From an uncultured Lachnospiraceae bacterium (GTDB lineage Bacteria; Bacillota_A; Clostridia; Lachnospirales; Lachnospiraceae): a stretch of DNA of 25,708 nucleotides. A model generated the notes under the pieces. That model made no database searches. It was given only the letters and a program-made list of their open reading frames with translations, and was not told the DNA's origin. Location of the stretch: contig CAJUOF010000075.1 in NCBI GenBank assembly GCA_910587905.1, forward strand, positions 1 through 25,708, written 5' to 3'. This document shows positions 22,306 through 25,708 of this stretch, piece after piece. Positions within the stretch are counted from its first letter, which is position 1. Each line of letters starts with the position of its first letter. A program made the translations under genes and the position numbers.

Positions 22306-23616
22306 TTAATCCAGTTCCATCAGATACGCCTCGATATAGGGAACCGTATTTTTCCCGACCAACGTATCATAGGTGATCATCTTTGTGAAATTCCCGCAGG
22401 CGGTGACACTGTCATCCTCCAGAAACCGCTGTTCCCGGTTTTCCAACCCTCTTTTATAGGAAACGTACACATACTGGCCGCCGGACTTCACCAGATACTC
22501 CGGTGACGCATACTGGCTGCCCTCACTGATCACCTGTACGACCTTGCCCGTAAACTTGCACCTTGCCGCCTCCACGTCTGAACCGACCGGGACTCTCGCC
22601 ACGGCGTCATAGTCCAGTTCCGGGCATCCAGCCTTGTATGCCGCATGGAATTCCTCAACGGCCATTTCATCAACTTTTTCTGCCGTGATAAACTGCGGCC
22701 ATAAAGCCCCGCTCCTCAAAATGCTCTGGGAAATCCTGAGGACATCCCCGTTTTTCAAGCCTTCCGGAATCTGCGTTTCCAGATATGCGGTTTCCTTCTC
22801 ATCCAGGTAAAAGGTTAGAACCTCATAGCCCCCGTCATGCTCAAAATAGAGGTCAAACTGCAGCTTGTCCCCGTGCATGACATTATCCGCCACCCCGTCG
22901 ATATAGACCGTCTGGTTATCGAAGCTTCCATTTATGATATCGCCCCATGTAGCCACCGGCATGTCCTCAGACACCGCCAGCGCCCCATAATTCACCAGCG
23001 GGCCCTGGAAGGCTTCCCCAGAAAGGTCGACCTCATTCACATAAACAAGCGTGTCGTACCAGCCCTCGTCCTCTGCCTCCCCGGAAGAAATCTTGCTCGT
23101 CACGCCTTTTGCCTTCAGTCCTCCGCCTGATAACAGTTCCGAACATTTCCAAAACGTCGAAACAGTATCATCATAAATCTCCTTCATAAGGGAATTAGGA
23201 GTTTCCGCACAGGAAATCTTAACGCCCACAATCTCCTCGGGGCTGCTGATATTAGAAAAGCAATACAGCCAGGTACATGCCTCATCATAGCTTTTTCCGA
23301 TCTTGATCCCCTGCACATAAAACCTGTCCGTCTGCTTCGGCTCCAGAATAAGCACGTCCGCATCCAGACCCTGAACCGCCTCGACAAGCTCGTCAAAATT
23401 AAATTCAAAAGCGTCCAGCCCCTTTGTCTCCGGAACTGTCTCTGTTTCCTCTGCTTCCGTTGTAACAGGCACCTCTGTCGTAGCAGGCGCCTCTGTGGTT
23501 TCTTCCTCTTTCTGCGTTTCCGCAGGGGAGGTTTCCGGTTCCTCCCCACCTCCGCAAGCCGCCAGCAGCAGGGACATGCCAAACGCCATAAAAACAGCGA
23601 CCGCTCTTTTCTTCAT
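22306..23616 (-). CDS. Uncharacterised lipoprotein with Glu/Thr linker
   Basis: The protein is 436 residues from the ATG at 23616, preceded by GGAGGGGG; a longer upstream frame overlaps yajC out of frame and is false. The signal peptide ends in LLLAAC, so Cys21 should be lipidated. A low-complexity Glu/Thr/Pro linker (about 25-65) follows, then a globular part. That part has two short beta-rich regions starting near TWGDIINGSFDNQTVYIDG and RCKFTGKVVQVISEG; these look like paired OB-like domains, which is tentative. It sits 20 bp after yajC in the secF-tgt-yajC unit and ends with a terminator. A role at the export machinery is possible but unproven. Confidence 0.8.
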   Translation of the reverse strand: MKKRAVAVFMAFGMSLLLAACGGGEEPETSPAETQKEEETTEAPATTEVPVTTEAEETETVPETKGLDAFEFNFDELVEAVQGLDADVLILEPKQTDRFYVQGIKIGKSYDEACTWLYCFSNISSPEEIVGVKISCAETPNSLMKEIYDDTVSTFWKCSELLSGGGLKAKGVTSKISSGEAEDEGWYDTLVYVNEVDLSGEAFQGPLVNYGALAVSEDMPVATWGDIINGSFDNQTVYIDGVADNVMHGDKLQFDLYFEHDGGYEVLTFYLDEKETAYLETQIPEGLKNGDVLRISQSILRSGALWPQFITAEKVDEMAVEEFHAAYKAGCPELDYDAVARVPVGSDVEAARCKFTGKVVQVISEGSQYASPEYLVKSGGQYVYVSYKRGLENREQRFLEDDSVTACGNFTKMITYDTLVGKNTVPYIEAYLMELD

Positions 23617-23636
23617 CTTCCCCCTCCAAATTTGCT

Positions 23637-23954
23637 TTAACCCTCGTTGGCCTTCTCCACTCTGGTGATGGCCGTCTTCACCATGGGGATGCGGCAGTTC
23701 TTGTTGCCGCCGAACTCCACGATGACCATGTCGTCGGTGATGTCGATGATCACGCCGTAAAAGCCGCTGGTGGTCTCCACGCTGTCGCCCACCTCCATGC
23801 TGGCGATCAGGGACTGGAGTTGCTTCTGCTGCTTCTTCTGAGGGCGGATCGCAATGAAGTACATAAAGGCGATGATCACGACGATGTAGATGACCCAGAA
23901 GCCCACGCCGCCCATGCCGCCGCCGCTGCCTCCGCTGGCAAGTAATAAATTCAT
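23637..23954 (-). CDS. yajC: Preprotein translocase subunit YajC
   Basis: The protein is 105 residues from the ATG at 23954, which has AGGAG at seven bases; an ATG six bases earlier overlaps the tgt stop as ATGA and is the alternative start. A Gly-rich N-terminus (LLLASGGSGGGMGG) leads into one TM helix (VIYIVVIIAFMYFIAI), then the family signature RPQKKQQKQLQ. A cytoplasmic beta-rich domain with VGDSVETTSGFYGVI follows. YajC associates with SecDF and the SecYEG translocon. It lies between tgt and a lipoprotein gene in one operon. Confidence 0.95.
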   Translation of the reverse strand: MNLLLASGGSGGGMGGVGFWVIYIVVIIAFMYFIAIRPQKKQQKQLQSLIASMEVGDSVETTSGFYGVIIDITDDMVIVEFGGNKNCRIPMVKTAITRVEKANEG

Positions 23955-23956
23955 AT

Positions 23957-25099
23957 TCATTCTCCTTTTTCCGAGGGAACGCCCATGCGCTCCAGCTTTT
24001 CTTTTTTGTATGCGGCAAAGCGATGATTTTCGATCGCCTCCCGTATCTCACCCATCATTGTATTATAAAACCAGAGATTATGCAAGACGCAAAACCTCAT
24101 TCCCAGCATTTCTTTGGCCTTCAAAAGATGCCGGATGTAGGCTCTCGAGTACCTTTTACATACCGGGCACCCGCAGCCCTCCTCGATGGGAACGTCGTCC
24201 AGCTCGTATTTCGCGTTGAACAGGTTGAGCTTTCCCCGGTTGGTGTAGACGTGTCCGTGGCGGCCGTTCCTGGTGGGATAGACGCAGTCGAAGAAGTCCA
24301 CGCCCCGCTCCACCGCCTCAAGGATGTTGGCCGGAGTGCCGACGCCCATCAGGTAGGTAGGCTTTCCCTCCGGCAGGTGGGGAACCGTCACGTCCAGGAT
24401 ATGGTACATCTCCTCGTGGCTCTCCCCCACCGCCAGGCCGCCGACGGCGTAGCCGTCAAGGCCAAGCTCCGAGATCTCCCGGGCATGGCGGATACGCACG
24501 TCCTCTAAAATCCCGCCCTGGTTGATGCCGAAGAGAAGCTGGTTTTTGTTGATGGTGTCCGGCAGGCCGTTTAACCGCTCCATCTCCGCCTTGCAGCGGA
24601 CGAGCCAGCGGGTGGTCCTGGCGACGGAGGCCTCGATGTAATCCCGCTCCGCCTTGGCCGGAGCGCATTCGTCAAAGGCCATGGCGATGGTGGAAGCCAG
24701 GTTGGACTGGATCCGCATGCTCTCCTCCGGCCCCATGAAGATCTTACGCCCGTCCACGTGGGAATTGAAATAGACGCCTTCCTCTTTAATCCTTCTAAGC
24801 CCCGCCAGGGAGAAAACCTGGAATCCGCCCGAATCGGTGAGGACCGGCTTCTCCCAGGACATGAACCTGTGGATCCCCCCAAGCTTCTTCACCACCGCGT
24901 CGCCGGGGCGCACGTGGAGGTGGTAGGTGTTGGAAAGTTCAATCTGCGTCCCGATCCGCTCCAGATCCTCCGTGGCCACGGCGCCCTTGATGGCCGCCGC
25001 CGTGCCCACGTTCATGAACACGGGCGTCTCCACGGTCCCGTGGACCGTGGAGAGCCTGGCCCGCTTGGCCCGCCCGTCCTTCGTCAATATCTCGTACAT
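23957..25099 (-). CDS. tgt: tRNA-guanine transglycosylase (queuine tRNA-ribosyltransferase)
   Basis: The 380-residue enzyme is full-length. Catalytic Asp89 lies in LTDSGGFQVFS and the nucleophile Asp271 in DFFDCVYPTRNGRHG. The zinc site is formed by Cys309, Cys311 and Cys314 (GCGCPVC) with His340. Bacterial Tgt swaps guanine 34 in GUN anticodons for preQ1, the base later made into queuosine. Its start is three bases after the secF stop and its own stop overlaps an ATG of yajC, so it is part of a tight operon. Confidence 0.97.
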   Translation of the reverse strand: MYEILTKDGRAKRARLSTVHGTVETPVFMNVGTAAAIKGAVATEDLERIGTQIELSNTYHLHVRPGDAVVKKLGGIHRFMSWEKPVLTDSGGFQVFSLAGLRRIKEEGVYFNSHVDGRKIFMGPEESMRIQSNLASTIAMAFDECAPAKAERDYIEASVARTTRWLVRCKAEMERLNGLPDTINKNQLLFGINQGGILEDVRIRHAREISELGLDGYAVGGLAVGESHEEMYHILDVTVPHLPEGKPTYLMGVGTPANILEAVERGVDFFDCVYPTRNGRHGHVYTNRGKLNLFNAKYELDDVPIEEGCGCPVCKRYSRAYIRHLLKAKEMLGMRFCVLHNLWFYNTMMGEIREAIENHRFAAYKKEKLERMGVPSEKGE

Positions 25100-25102
25100 A
25101 CC

Positions 25103-25708
25103 TTAGGCTTCCTTCTTGGCAAACTTCGTCTTCATCAGATACCAGATGGGACCGGTCAGGAACACGGAGGAATAGGCTCCGCAGACGATCCCCACCATCA
25201 GCGGGAGGGCAAACTCCCGGATGGAGGACACGCCCATGATAAAGAGGACGAACACCATGATAAAGGTGGTCAGGGACGTGTAAATGCTCCTGCTGAGGGT
25301 CTGGTTGATGCTCACGTTCACCACCGAAGCCAGCTCCGCCTTGGAGCCCATGGCCTTCAAATTCTCCCGGATCCGGTCGAAGATGACGATGGTCGCATTG
25401 ATGGAGTAACCCACGATGGTCAGCATGCAGGCGATGAAGGTATTGCCCACACTCCACTTGACGATGGCGTAGAAGGCCAGCACCACTAAGACATCGTGGA
25501 CCAGGGCCAGCACGGCGCTGGTGGCGAAACGGATGTCCTTGAAGCGGAACCAGATGTAGATCAGCATGAAGACGGTCGCCACGATCACCGCCACGATGGC
25601 GTCCCGCTTCATCTCGGAGCTGACGGTGGCGCTGATGGAATCCGCCTTGATGTTTTCCTTGTCCCCGCCGTAAGCTTCCGCCAGCTTTTCGTTCAGGCTC
25701 TCCCTCTC
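25103..25708 (-). CDS. secF: Protein translocase SecF (or SecF part of SecDF), 5' partial
   Basis: The frame is open to the right window edge, giving 201 residues of the C-terminal part. It starts in the periplasmic-domain end (ADSISATVSSEMKRDA) and runs through five or so TM helices. The conserved VGYSINATIVIFDRIREN motif and the C-terminal FALPLMVGIVCGAYSSVFL helix are typical of SecF. SecDF uses the proton gradient to pull preproteins through SecYEG. Whether it is a separate SecF or a fused SecDF cannot be told from this window. It leads the tgt-yajC-lipoprotein operon. Confidence 0.93.
   Translation of the reverse strand, partial: ERESLNEKLAEAYGGDKENIKADSISATVSSEMKRDAIVAVIVATVFMLIYIWFRFKDIRFATSAVLALVHDVLVVLAFYAIVKWSVGNTFIACMLTIVGYSINATIVIFDRIRENLKAMGSKAELASVVNVSINQTLSRSIYTSLTTFIMVFVLFIMGVSSIREFALPLMVGIVCGAYSSVFLTGPIWYLMKTKFAKKEA

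Noticed and set aside
22016..22306. 96-codon minus-strand frame between the lipoprotein and the DUF1576 gene
   Set aside because: It begins next to the lipoprotein stop, runs through that gene's terminator, has no SD and no family resemblance.
23617..24051. N-terminal extension of the lipoprotein frame to 24051
   Set aside because: It overlaps yajC in another frame; the signal peptide and SD at 23616 define the true start.
1..25708. tRNA, rRNA or CRISPR genes
   Set aside because: No tRNA-like cloverleaf sequence, rRNA segment or spacer-repeat array was seen on either strand.

Overview
The window looks like a chromosomal segment from a moderately GC-rich Clostridia member, most likely Lachnospiraceae. 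This rests on the gene content: VanW/G5 surface proteins, ChW (clostridial hydrophobic W) repeats, a CD1871A-type CXXC microprotein beside a TlpA thioredoxin, a DUF4080-type B12-binding radical SAM protein, a DUF1576 membrane protein, and a CIRCE-controlled small heat-shock protein. SD sequences are strong (AGGAGG-like) and most promoters are of the sigma-A type. No species assignment is possible from sequence reading alone.

Layout. (1) 1-6459 is an amino-acid catabolism/racemisation neighbourhood: a threonine-synthase-family PLP enzyme (5' truncated by the window) with ridA on the plus strand; a DapA-family aldolase and an alanine racemase as an alr-aldolase operon on the minus strand; a class I aminotransferase; and two YheO/DauR-type PAS-HTH regulators, one divergent from alr and one upstream of the aminotransferase. 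(2) 6506-7607 holds trmL coupled to an unusual protein that is only the C-terminal half of an AIR-synthase-type protein. (3) 7751-11324 holds two tandem VanW/G5 exported paralogues with Pro/Thr tails, preceded by a 35-residue single-TM protein. (4) 11488-14016 is a tlpA - CXXC microprotein - radical SAM operon. (5) 14178-16887 holds hsp20, with an overlapping CIRCE operator and promoter, and a secreted GH5 glycosidase with six ChW repeats. (6) 16996-18083 is a marR-tauE operon in which TauE appears to have lost an internal block in frame. (7) About 18120-20460 is an AT-rich accessory island with an AbiH-family abortive-infection gene and a decayed IS transposase. (8) 20466-22007 is a DUF1576 membrane protein behind a probable ZTP (pfl) riboswitch with a built-in terminator. 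(9) 22306-25708 is a secF - tgt - yajC - lipoprotein operon, secF being cut by the window end.

The most interesting points are the ZTP-type riboswitch in front of a DUF1576 protein of unknown function, the domain-halved AIR-synthase protein coupled to trmL, the in-frame deletion in TauE at an apparent short repeat, the two-regulator D-/L-amino-acid cluster, and the AbiH/IS island. All family names come from motif recognition by eye; no database search was run.
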